This document shows positions 25,050 through 33,137 of a stretch of 39,449 nucleotides of DNA, piece by piece. A model generated the notes under the pieces. It was not told the origin of the DNA. It saw nothing but the letters and a program-made list of their open reading frames with translations, and made no database searches. Source of the DNA: AAA164-E04 sp014239995 (GTDB lineage Bacteria > Verrucomicrobiota > Verrucomicrobiia > Limisphaerales > AAA164-E04); the NCBI GenBank assembly GCA_029247315.1, contig JAQWLM010000145.1, forward strand, positions 1 through 39,449. Direction: 5' to 3'. Numbering within the stretch: the stretch's first letter is position 1; each line of letters opens with the position of its first letter. The translations under genes and the position numbers were made by a program.

Positions 25050-25852
25050 CCCTCATCCTTTTGAAAAACATCTTGAGGCAACAACGCGGCGGCGGCTTCG
25101 TCACAAATACACATCACATCGTCGTGCAGGGAAAGAAACGAAGCCGGGAACTGAGAAGAAATTCCGTCCGTGATAAGGCGTTTGAGTTGCTTTGCCTTGC
25201 TGGCACCGAAAACGAGCAACAATATAGATTGGGAAGCGAGAATATCACGCATCCCGAGTGTCAGGCCATGCGTGGGACGATTCCCAGTCACTGACAACAT
25301 CGGATGGCCCAGTGATTGATCCGTAAGTTCGGCGACATGGGGCACAGCGGTTAATGCATCAGCCGGTTCATTGAATCCCAAATGCCCGTTCAACCCCAAA
25401 CCAAGAACGCAAATGTCAATCGGGCCATGGGTCTCAATCCAGTTCTGAATGCGTTGGCATTCCACCACAGGAGCATTGGCGTCACTTTGGAACGCGACGT
25501 AGCGGGTTTTGGATATTCGCAAGGGACGAATCAGCTTCTGCTGAAGATAATCCTCACACGTTGCAGGATCGCTCATGTCAAGACCACCCCACTCATCCAA
25601 TTTGAGAAGACGCATCTTGCTCCCAAAACTGGACTTAGCAAGCATCTCACCGACAAACACTTCATAGGCCCCAGTTGGACTGTTCCCCGTGGCAGCACAC
25701 AATAGAAGATCGGGTTTGGCTTGGAGTTTTTCCGCCAGATACATTCCAGCAGTTCGACTCCCGGCCTCATAGTCCTCAGCGACAATGATTCGCAGGCTTG
25801 ATGGCGTAGCGCTGGCTCCGTCACTTGTTGCGCTTGTGTCGTCGATCTTCAT
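25046..25852 (-). CDS. nagB: Glucosamine-6-phosphate deaminase / galactosamine-6-phosphate isomerase family
   Basis: 268 residues. It should deaminate and isomerise an amino-sugar 6-phosphate to a ketose phosphate plus ammonia. Family motifs are the phosphate loop ATGNSPTGAYE, the catalytic LDEWGGL, and GLGLNGHLGFNEPAD, which contains the active-site histidine and glutamate. The GLGLNGHLGFNEP version is closer to AgaI-type galactosamine-6-phosphate isomerases than to the GVGNDGHIAFNEP of E. coli NagB, so the substrate may be galactosamine-6-phosphate; the symbol is provisional. It is the first gene of the minus-strand sulfatase cluster and overlaps the next start by 4 nt. The first ~18 residues are low-complexity Ser/Ala/Thr, so an internal start is possible, but there is no later ATG before the core. 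Confidence 0.88.
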   Translation of the reverse strand: MKIDDTSATSDGASATPSSLRIIVAEDYEAGSRTAGMYLAEKLQAKPDLLLCAATGNSPTGAYEVFVGEMLAKSSFGSKMRLLKLDEWGGLDMSDPATCEDYLQQKLIRPLRISKTRYVAFQSDANAPVVECQRIQNWIETHGPIDICVLGLGLNGHLGFNEPADALTAVPHVAELTDQSLGHPMLSVTGNRPTHGLTLGMRDILASQSILLLVFGASKAKQLKRLITDGISSQFPASFLSLHDDVMCICDEAAAALLPQDVFQKDEG

Positions 25853-26223
25853 GGGTGGGTAAGGTAGAATGGGAATCGTATCTTAACAGCTAGGCTCTAC
25901 AGCAGCATCGAGTGGTCCCGAGCTGTATCGACATTTAATTTTCGCTTGTTAATCATTATTCAGTTATCCGTCAAGGGTGACTTCCTGACCTCCATCACTT
26001 CGGTAGTCCCTCTGTCACCCATTGCGAAATAATGCTCCCTGGTATAACTCAAGGCATCCTACCTGGGAGGTCCGATGACATCACTGGATCTGGCCATTTA
26101 CAACTTTACAAGGTATAAACACGGGTTTCGCTCGGATTCCCGACGAGACTCGTTACGCAAGGACATGCTTGACTCCTCCTTCCTGAGCCTATTAAAAGTC
26201 AATGATCAATCAGTGCTCCACCC
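25853..26223. other. Divergent intergenic region with weak promoter candidate
   Basis: 371 nt separate the nagB-like gene (-) from the PSCyt1 gene (+), so promoters for both should lie here. On the plus strand TTGACT (26169-26174) and TATTAA (26190-26195) are 15 nt apart, a marginal sigma70-like pair about 28 nt before the GTG start. A GGGAGG (26065-26070) sits 4 nt before an ATG at 26075; that frame is not the PSCyt1 frame. No other structure was seen. Confidence 0.25.
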
Positions 26224-29200
26224 GTGTTTTTCCAGCAATCCAAAATATGTCCGACTCGAGTGCATCCCCTGGCTGCAGCGCTTCTCTCGACGTGTTTGCT
26301 TGCATCGGGTGAGGAGGAGTCCGGAATCGAGTTCTTCGAGAAGCGAATTCGCCCTGTATTGGTGGGGAAGTGCTACGAATGCCATTCGGCCGCCTCGTCA
26401 GAGCTGAAGGGCGGTCTGCGTCTCGACAGTCGCGCATTTTCCAGGAAGGGCGGAGAATCCGGTCCAGCCGTGGTCCCGGCGAGCGCGAGTGGCAGCCTGC
26501 TGCTGGCAGCGATCACGGACGGAGAGATGCCACCGGACAACAGACTTTCCGATTCGGTGATCGCGGATTTCGCGAAGTGGATCGAGATCGGCGCACCCGA
26601 CCCTCGCGACCAGCCACCGACCTTGGACGAGGCGGCGGAGCTCTCCTGGCAGACCATTCTCGAGAAACGGCGAGGATGGTGGAGCCTGCAACCAGTGGCC
26701 ACGATTAATCCACCGGTAGGCCCGGAGCAACCGATCGACGCCTTTATTCGGGTGAGCCAGCGTCGTGCTGGTATCGAGCCCGTAAAACCGGCGGAGGCAC
26801 GGGTGTTGGCACGGCGACTCTCACTAGTACTAACAGGGTTGCCGCCGGGAACTGACGAGGTCGAGAATTTTGTCCAGAAAGGAAACAGCGATACCGACGG
26901 AGCCTACGAGGCAATGGTTGACCGACTGCTGGATTCACCTCACTTCGGGGAACACTGGGCGCGACACTGGCTGGACGTGGTCCGGTTTGCCGAGACACAC
27001 GGTTACGAGTGGAACCACGAAATCCGCGACGCCTGGCGCTATCGCGATTACCTGACCCGAGCCTTCAACATCGACATTCCCTATGACCAGCTCGTCCGCG
27101 AGCACATCGCCGGGGATCTGTTGGAGAACCCGCGCATGAACGACCAACTCGGGCTCAACGAGTCGCTTATCGGAACGGCCTTCTGGCGCTTCGGCGAGTT
27201 GGGGCATGACAACTGCGTCGATTTCCCGGAAATCCGTTTTGATGCGCTCGACAACCAGATCGACACCCTTTCCAAGGCGTTCCAGGGGCTGACCGTTTCC
27301 TGCGCCCGCTGCCACGATCACAAGTTCGATGCAATTTCGACGAAGGACTACTACGCGCTGGTAGGCATGCTGGAAAACTGCAGCCAAGTCGTGCACACCC
27401 TTGATTCGCCCGAGCGTATAGCGAAGTCCGTGGGGGAGATTCGGCAGTTGAAGGTCGAGCTTCGACGGCAACTCGGCGAAATCTGGTTGGCAGCCGTCAA
27501 CCCGATGCGCGACACGATTCTATCTGCACTCGCGGGAGAACAATCGCTCACTGGAAAACCTCCGGATCAGCCGCTGGACAGGGAGAATCCGGCATACGTT
27601 CTGAAGCAGTTTGCAAAGTCGAACACGCCGACATTCCGTTCGGCCAAGTGGATCTGGGTAAAACCGGGGGCCAACGTGAACGAGCCGAACGTGGAGCCAT
27701 TCCATGCTCGATTCACCTTCGACCTCGATGCAACGCCTGGAAAAGCCACCCTGTCCGCGACGGCCGACGACCGGGTTACCTCGTACGTCAACGGCAGTCA
27801 ATTGGGAGTCAACGAAAGCTGGAAAACGCCTGCAAGATACGATGTGTCAAAACATCTGGTGAAAGGTCGCAATACGATCGCCTTTGAAATCGCCAATGGA
27901 ACCGGACCCGCCGGATTTCTCGCAGCGATCGAGATGGACGACAAGGAACTTGGTTCGAGCAAGGAATGGAAAGTGACGCGGGAACCGGGCGATAACTGGA
28001 TGGCACTGGCATTCGACGACCGTGCGTGGGAACCAGCAAGTGAATTGGGGCCGGCTTGGATGGAGCCGTGGAGTCTGGTTCCAAGATTCAACCCTCAGGT
28101 TGAGCCCCGCGGAGATATCGCACTGCGTTGGAAAACCCTCGCCGCTGATTACAAAGTCGAACACAGCCGCCGGGAAAGATCGTTCGCCGAGGATTTCGAA
28201 CTCTGGACCGACTTCCGTTGCTCAACCGCCAAGGACTGGATGCAGAGCGGGCTTGGGCTGGCAGAAAAACCAACACGCGCAGGCGAGTTCGCACTGGCGC
28301 TGGAAGGTGAACAAATCGTCACGGCGATTCTCCCGGCCGGATTCCACACCAACTTGATTTGCGATCGACTCAACGGATCCCTGAGGTCGCCATGGATTCC
28401 GTTGGAACAAAAATTCATCAGCCTGCAACTGATGGGCAAGCGCAAAAGCATGGTTCGCACCGTGGTGGACAGTTGTAGCTTGAATGAATTTGCCGGCGGG
28501 GGCCTGGAGTATCTCGCAGGGGGTGAACCGAAGTGGAAAACCTTTCCGACCAGCGCCACGCCCAACCATCGTTCTTTTGTCGAACTGACCACCCGCTCGG
28601 ACAACCCGCGATGGCCGGACCGCCCGGGGCGCGCCGGTTCCGCCGATCCGAAGGAGGTCTACAATTACCGTTCGTCCTTTGGTGTCATGCGGGCGGTCCT
28701 GCACGACACTCCCGCAGCTCCGATGTCCGAACTGGCCCCGATACTCGCTCTATTCGATCAGACAGCGCCCACAGACGAGTGCGGGATCGCCGCGGCTTTC
28801 CAGGGAGTCGCGCGTAACGCGATCGCCGACTGGATGGAGAATCGCGCCACCGACGCAGACGTACACTGGCTGAACTGGATGCTTCGAACCGGTTTACTCC
28901 CGAATTCTTTCGACGATCCTGAACTGGTCGAACGCGTCCAACACTATCGCGAAATGGCTTCAGCCATCCCTGAGCCACGCGTGGTTGCCGGATTGGCGGA
29001 CCAGGGAGGCAATCGGGGTTTTCCCGTCCTTCAGGGAGGCGATCCGAAAAGGCCGCTTGGGATGGTACCACCCAGATACCTTGAGGTGATTGCCGGAACA
29101 TCCGAGTTGGGATCGAACGGTAGCGGACGTCTGGAGCTCGCTGAATTGATTGCCTCGCCTGACAATCCACTCACCGCCCGCGTGATGGTCAATCGCGTCT

Positions 29201-29997
29201 GGCATCATCTCTTCGGCCGAGGCGTCGTGCCGACCACGGATGATTTCGGCCGCATGGGCGAAGAGCCGACTCATCCGGAGCTGCTTGATTTCCTGTCGGC
29301 TGAATTCGTTCGCAAGGAATGGTCCATCAAGAGGCTCATCCGCCAAATCGTTCTCAGCGAAACATTCCGTCAAACCAGCACCCCTACTGACAGCGCGACT
29401 CTACACGATCCTGGAAACCTTCTTCTCCATCACTACCCCGTGCACCGGTTGGATGCGGAGGCAATTCGCGACACAATCCTGACCGTATCGGGAAGGTTGA
29501 ATCCAGAACTATTCGGTCCCAGCCTGCAACCCCACCGGGTGAAGGAGGTGGATTACCGCAAACTCTTCACCGGCCCACTCGATGGTGATGGTCGTCGCAG
29601 CCTGTATATTAAGATAACGCGCATGGAAGGTCCTCAGTTCCTCGAACTGTTCGATCTTCCCGATCGCATGGTGACGCGCGGACGTCGCGATCGAACGAAC
29701 GTTCCCGCCCAGGCCTTGGCAATGCTCAACGATCCCTTCATCATTGACCAGGCCTACTACTGGGCGGAGCAATTGGTCGCGTCCAAACACGATTCGGTTG
29801 ACACGCGGATTCGCAACATGTTTCAGAGTGCCGTTGGCCGATTGCCGAATGAACGTGAACAGAAACGCTTCGCCAAATTGATCCGAAGCCTGGCCAAAAA
29901 TGCTTCCGATGACGCCGCGTTACTCGAAGACAAAAGCATCTGGAAGGACGCCGCACACGCAATCTTCAACATGAAGGAATTGGTCTACATCCGATGA
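26224..29997 (+). CDS. PSCyt1 / DUF1549 / DUF1553 cytochrome-like protein
   Basis: 1257 residues. An exported N-terminus (VHPLAAALLSTCLLASG) is followed by the planctomycete-type cytochrome domain with haem motif C50-Y-E-C-H54, and DUF1549 (about 172-385) containing a second motif C360-A-R-C-H364. A long insertion of about 400 residues includes a galactose-binding-like beta domain (FRSAKWIWVKPGA...ADDRVTSYVNG). DUF1553 (about 950-1240) ends the protein, with LTARVMVNRVWHHLFGRGVV. These proteins are abundant in PVC bacteria, pair with DUF1501 proteins, and are suspected to act in polysaccharide oxidation; no reaction is proven. The GTG at 26224 has no Shine-Dalgarno, and a GTG at 26260 would still keep a signal sequence. 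It overlaps the DUF1501 start by 4 nt. Sampled lines are 60-67% G+C against 50-55% in earlier genes. Confidence 0.93.
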   Translation: MFFQQSKICPTRVHPLAAALLSTCLLASGEEESGIEFFEKRIRPVLVGKCYECHSAASSELKGGLRLDSRAFSRKGGESGPAVVPASASGSLLLAAITDGEMPPDNRLSDSVIADFAKWIEIGAPDPRDQPPTLDEAAELSWQTILEKRRGWWSLQPVATINPPVGPEQPIDAFIRVSQRRAGIEPVKPAEARVLARRLSLVLTGLPPGTDEVENFVQKGNSDTDGAYEAMVDRLLDSPHFGEHWARHWLDVVRFAETHGYEWNHEIRDAWRYRDYLTRAFNIDIPYDQLVREHIAGDLLENPRMNDQLGLNESLIGTAFWRFGELGHDNCVDFPEIRFDALDNQIDTLSKAFQGLTVSCARCHDHKFDAISTKDYYALVGMLENCSQVVHTLDSPERIAKSVGEIRQLKVELRRQLGEIWLAAVNPMRDTILSALAGEQSLTGKPPDQPLDRENPAYVLKQFAKSNTPTFRSAKWIWVKPGANVNEPNVEPFHARFTFDLDATPGKATLSATADDRVTSYVNGSQLGVNESWKTPARYDVSKHLVKGRNTIAFEIANGTGPAGFLAAIEMDDKELGSSKEWKVTREPGDNWMALAFDDRAWEPASELGPAWMEPWSLVPRFNPQVEPRGDIALRWKTLAADYKVEHSRRERSFAEDFELWTDFRCSTAKDWMQSGLGLAEKPTRAGEFALALEGEQIVTAILPAGFHTNLICDRLNGSLRSPWIPLEQKFISLQLMGKRKSMVRTVVDSCSLNEFAGGGLEYLAGGEPKWKTFPTSATPNHRSFVELTTRSDNPRWPDRPGRAGSADPKEVYNYRSSFGVMRAVLHDTPAAPMSELAPILALFDQTAPTDECGIAAAFQGVARNAIADWMENRATDADVHWLNWMLRTGLLPNSFDDPELVERVQHYREMASAIPEPRVVAGLADQGGNRGFPVLQGGDPKRPLGMVPPRYLEVIAGTSELGSNGSGRLELAELIASPDNPLTARVMVNRVWHHLFGRGVVPTTDDFGRMGEEPTHPELLDFLSAEFVRKEWSIKRLIRQIVLSETFRQTSTPTDSATLHDPGNLLLHHYPVHRLDAEAIRDTILTVSGRLNPELFGPSLQPHRVKEVDYRKLFTGPLDGDGRRSLYIKITRMEGPQFLELFDLPDRMVTRGRRDRTNVPAQALAMLNDPFIIDQAYYWAEQLVASKHDSVDTRIRNMFQSAVGRLPNEREQKRFAKLIRSLAKNASDDAALLEDKSIWKDAAHAIFNMKELVYIR

Positions 29998-31409
29998 GTA
30001 AGATAAGAAAGCTACCAAGCTGCCCCGGTCAGCTGCCACGTCCAATCAGCCGGCGCCAGATGCTGTCAACCGCCACCATGGGCTTCGGTTCGCTGTCGCT
30101 TTCGAGCCTGATGGCCAAAAATCGGCACTTCGCAGCGACCTGCAAGCACGTGATCTTCTGTTTCATGCCCGGTGGGGTCTCGCACGTCGATTCGTTCGAC
30201 CCAAAAGCCGCCCTTGCAAAGCACCACGGCGAGAAAATAGGCGAATGGTCCAATGACTCCAAGAGCATGGGCATCAGCCCGAACCGTAAATGGAAAGGAA
30301 GCCCCTGGAAGTTTGAGAAATACGGTCAATCCGGCGCACCAGTCAGTGAGTTGTTCCCGAATATAGCAACCTGTGTCGACGAGCTCGCCATCATACGCTC
30401 AACGGTCGCCGAATTGCCGCTGCATGCAGGCGCAAATCTCTTCCTCCACTCCGGAAAACTTCGCGGCGGTTCACCCAGCCTGGGTTCTTGGATTACCTAC
30501 GGCCTCGGCAACGAAAACCAGAACCTACCCGGCTATGTCCTCCTGAACAGCGGCGCCGTTCCACCCGGCGGCAAGGAGAACTTCTCCAGCGGTTACCTGC
30601 CCGCCAACTATCAGGCCACCTCGATCCAGGCCGAAGGCGTCCCAGTCGCCAACATCGTAGCAGCGCGCTCGAGCAAGCAAGGACGCAAACTCGAATGGTT
30701 GCGACAGCAGGACGGTGAATTCGCACAAAGCCTCGGAGGAATTTCCGAAATCGAATCAGCGATTCGAAATTATGAAATGGCCTTCCGCATGCAGACCACC
30801 GTACCCGACACCCTTGACCTTTCCCGGGAATCAAAGGAGACCAAAGCGCTCTATGGATTCGATGCCGAGGACAAAGATCTGCGCTCCTACGCCAGGCAAT
30901 GTCTGCGGGCTCGCCGACTGATCGAGTCGGGCGTGCCTTTCGTCGAAATCACTGCCAATCCGATGGGCATCGACAACGGAAGTTGGGATCAGCACGGCAA
31001 CCTCAAGCAAGGCCACGAGAAAAACGCGCTCGTGACCGACCAGCCCATTGCTGCGCTGATCAAGGATCTGAAGCAGCGCGGACTCCTCGATGAAACGCTG
31101 ATCCTGTGGGCAGGCGAAATGGGCCGCACCCCCCACGCCGGTGGGGCACCCGGCGATGGCCGAGATCACCACACCTCGGGATTCACCGTCTGGCTGGCCG
31201 GCGGTGGAATCAAAGGCGGCATCATCCACGGCGCAACCGACGCGTTCGGGATGGAAGCCGTCAACGACGTCGTCACGATCTACGACCTGCACGCCACGAT
31301 CCTGCACCTGCTGGGTCTCGATCACAAACGCCTGACATTCCGCTACGGCGGTCGCGACATGAGTTTGACCGATGTGCACGGGAATGTGGTGAAAGAGCTG
31401 CTGACATAA
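29994..31409 (+). CDS. DUF1501 protein with Tat signal
   Basis: 471 residues. The N-terminus has a twin-arginine motif (S19-R20-R21-Q-M-L) and a hydrophobic segment, so it is exported folded. The body is the DUF1501 fold, related to the alkaline-phosphatase/sulfatase superfamily: FCFMPGGVSHVDSFDPK near the start, GSWDQHGN in the middle, and LILWAGEMGRTPHAGG followed by GRDHHTSGFTVWLAGGGIKGG as probable metal-site segments. No substrate is known. The start overlaps the preceding stop in ATGA, the usual coupling for this gene pair. It ends in two consecutive TAA codons. Confidence 0.95.
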   Translation: MSKIRKLPSCPGQLPRPISRRQMLSTATMGFGSLSLSSLMAKNRHFAATCKHVIFCFMPGGVSHVDSFDPKAALAKHHGEKIGEWSNDSKSMGISPNRKWKGSPWKFEKYGQSGAPVSELFPNIATCVDELAIIRSTVAELPLHAGANLFLHSGKLRGGSPSLGSWITYGLGNENQNLPGYVLLNSGAVPPGGKENFSSGYLPANYQATSIQAEGVPVANIVAARSSKQGRKLEWLRQQDGEFAQSLGGISEIESAIRNYEMAFRMQTTVPDTLDLSRESKETKALYGFDAEDKDLRSYARQCLRARRLIESGVPFVEITANPMGIDNGSWDQHGNLKQGHEKNALVTDQPIAALIKDLKQRGLLDETLILWAGEMGRTPHAGGAPGDGRDHHTSGFTVWLAGGGIKGGIIHGATDAFGMEAVNDVVTIYDLHATILHLLGLDHKRLTFRYGGRDMSLTDVHGNVVKELLT

Positions 31410-31427
31410 TAAAAGAGGCGCTCATTT

Positions 31428-31447
31428 GATCCTCAAAAAGCAGGATC
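31428..31447. terminator. Hairpin between convergent genes
   Basis: GATCCT and AGGATC form a 6-bp stem around an 8-nt A-rich loop, 19 nt after the DUF1501 stop and 24 nt before the convergent hypothetical gene's stop. A second small dyad, TGACC/GGTCA, follows at 31455-31469. Position between two convergent genes suits a bidirectional terminator, but neither has a T-tract. Confidence 0.35.
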
Positions 31448-31471
31448 GAGCTCATGACCTTCATGGTCACG

Positions 31472-32128
31472 TTAGGGCAAAGCATCAACTTTTTCTGCTT
31501 TGGCCTTGATCAGGGCATCCACCGAGTCCGCCAACTCCACCAAGCCATATACCGGATCGTTCCGGCCACATTCGACTTGAATCAGATAGCCCATTCTGCG
31601 GAAGGCCAGGGCATAAAACAGTCCATGATGTACCCAGCAAGACGCCTCTCCTACTCCAGGTACATCATCCGGTTTGAATGGAGCATGCTGCCTGAGTTTA
31701 TTCCACCTTGCATCCAGCATGGTGGCATCATCCCACCGGTAAATCATCAGGTGATGCCCCCCACTATTGATCGCCAGATTCTTCTTTCCATAGTGCGCCC
31801 GCACGTAAGCAACACAACCCATGGATTGAAGATGCCTCTCCATGAAACCTTTGGACGCCTTTGGATCAGGTTGTTGAGGATGCGTGTATACGGGAGGCGA
31901 GGCCAAGGGTTCTAGGTATTGCACCATCCGCTCATCTGTCCATCCGCTGGCTGCATCCAGTTGTTCAAGGGCAGGCTTGAGCTCGAGTACCGAGTTGGGC
32001 GAAAACTGGGCGCTGAGGGTAAGGAAGGTAGTGCTTACAAGCCACAGAAGGAACACGGGCAGGGGAAATGAACAACGCCAGGCAACTGAATCATCCCACC
32101 CAATGCACCCGCAATGAGGCCGTAACAT
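31472..32128 (-). CDS. Unknown secreted protein next to a pseudopilin-like gene
   Basis: 218 residues, family not recognised. A basic and cysteine-containing N-terminus precedes a hydrophobic signal core (PLPVFLLWLVSTTFLTLSA), with a likely cleavage before QFSPNS. The mature part contains HHLMIYRWDD, an EASCWVHHGLFYALAFRRMGYLIQVECG segment that looks like a small alpha/beta domain, and a charged C-terminal helix. No catalytic pattern stands out. It lies 39 nt downstream of the pseudopilin-like gene on the same strand and is probably co-transcribed. The N-terminal ~15 residues may be too long, but no later ATG precedes the signal core. Confidence 0.65.
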   Translation of the reverse strand: MLRPHCGCIGWDDSVAWRCSFPLPVFLLWLVSTTFLTLSAQFSPNSVLELKPALEQLDAASGWTDERMVQYLEPLASPPVYTHPQQPDPKASKGFMERHLQSMGCVAYVRAHYGKKNLAINSGGHHLMIYRWDDATMLDARWNKLRQHAPFKPDDVPGVGEASCWVHHGLFYALAFRRMGYLIQVECGRNDPVYGLVELADSVDALIKAKAEKVDALP

Positions 32129-32167
32129 GGTTTTTGATATGCTGTATACCAGGAAGTTTACCGGGAA

Positions 32168-32977
32168 TCAGAGAAACCCAGCCTTTCTCTGACGCGGATC
32201 CCAGAACTCAAGGTTGACATCCGTACCCGTCCGGGCGGGATCCGATGGTGGATTGATCGTTTCATTTTTTCTAAATTCAGCATGGCCATCGTTGAACATG
32301 ACATTCCCCCCTCCCTCGTGGCGGTTGGGATCAATACCCTCCAGGGCATCTCCATCGCTGAAACCAGATGTTGGCCACCATAGACTGCTGCTCCAGGAGC
32401 CATTCGGTTTGGGCATGGTATCACCCACCACGAGGTTCATGGACGGGCTCCTCACATTGGATCGCTTGAAATTCGGTTTTGAATCCACATCGATCCCCTT
32501 GATTTTAACGGATCCGCCGCCATAAGGATGGATTCCCAGAAAGTAGGCATTGTAACCATAACCCACTTTGTGTGCATCAAAGGCCCATTCCCATTTCACC
32601 TTGTTATCTTCACGGCTGCGCTTGAGTGAGCCACAATGAAAAAGGTTACTCATGTTGTTCTCGGGAATAATAGTGGTCCCCCACCAATTATTAAGCATTT
32701 GAGAGGTAGAACTTGTCCCGTTATTTCGGTGCGGTGGAAATACATCGTCATTGTCATCGGTATAGAGCTGCATGAAGATTCCGATTTGCCGGAGGTTGTT
32801 CATGCACGCAATGCGCTGTCCCTTTTCCTTGGCCTTGCCAAGGGCTGGCAGAAGCATGCCAGCCAGGATGGCAATAATGGCTATCACCACCAATAACTCA
32901 ATCAGGGTAAAAGCTTTGAGCTTTGTAATTGAAGAGAAGTGGATCCGCTTGTTTTGTAACAAAAGGATGGGAGTCAT
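32168..32977 (-). CDS. Pseudopilin-like protein with type IV prepilin signal and H-x9-DG motif
   Basis: 269 residues. A class III (prepilin) signal is unmistakable: basic leader ending KLKA, then mature F23-T-L-I-E27 and a long hydrophobic helix, with the conserved glutamate at mature position 5. Cleavage would follow Ala rather than the more usual Gly, which is common in this lineage. The C-terminal region carries H-x9-DG (RHEGGGNVMFNDGH), the signature of the large Planctomycetes/Verrucomicrobia family of pseudopilin-like proteins, usually present in many paralogues. They are thought to be surface or pseudopilus components; specific function is unknown. No Shine-Dalgarno is apparent for the ATG at 32977. 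The 160-nt gap to recF shows no other feature. Confidence 0.93.
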   Translation of the reverse strand: MTPILLLQNKRIHFSSITKLKAFTLIELLVVIAIIAILAGMLLPALGKAKEKGQRIACMNNLRQIGIFMQLYTDDNDDVFPPHRNNGTSSTSQMLNNWWGTTIIPENNMSNLFHCGSLKRSREDNKVKWEWAFDAHKVGYGYNAYFLGIHPYGGGSVKIKGIDVDSKPNFKRSNVRSPSMNLVVGDTMPKPNGSWSSSLWWPTSGFSDGDALEGIDPNRHEGGGNVMFNDGHAEFRKNETINPPSDPARTGTDVNLEFWDPRQRKAGFL

Positions 32978-33137
32978 GACTTATGATCGAATGATTGAAT
33001 AAGACATGCAACGAAAAAGTCTTAAAATTGCTTGTGATAGCTTTCTGCAAACCAAAACCTGTTTACCGAAAATTCAGCCTGAAAGATACGATAGGATGAG
33101 GCTTGGCTATACCATTGGAGTTCTCCGCTTCAATGGT

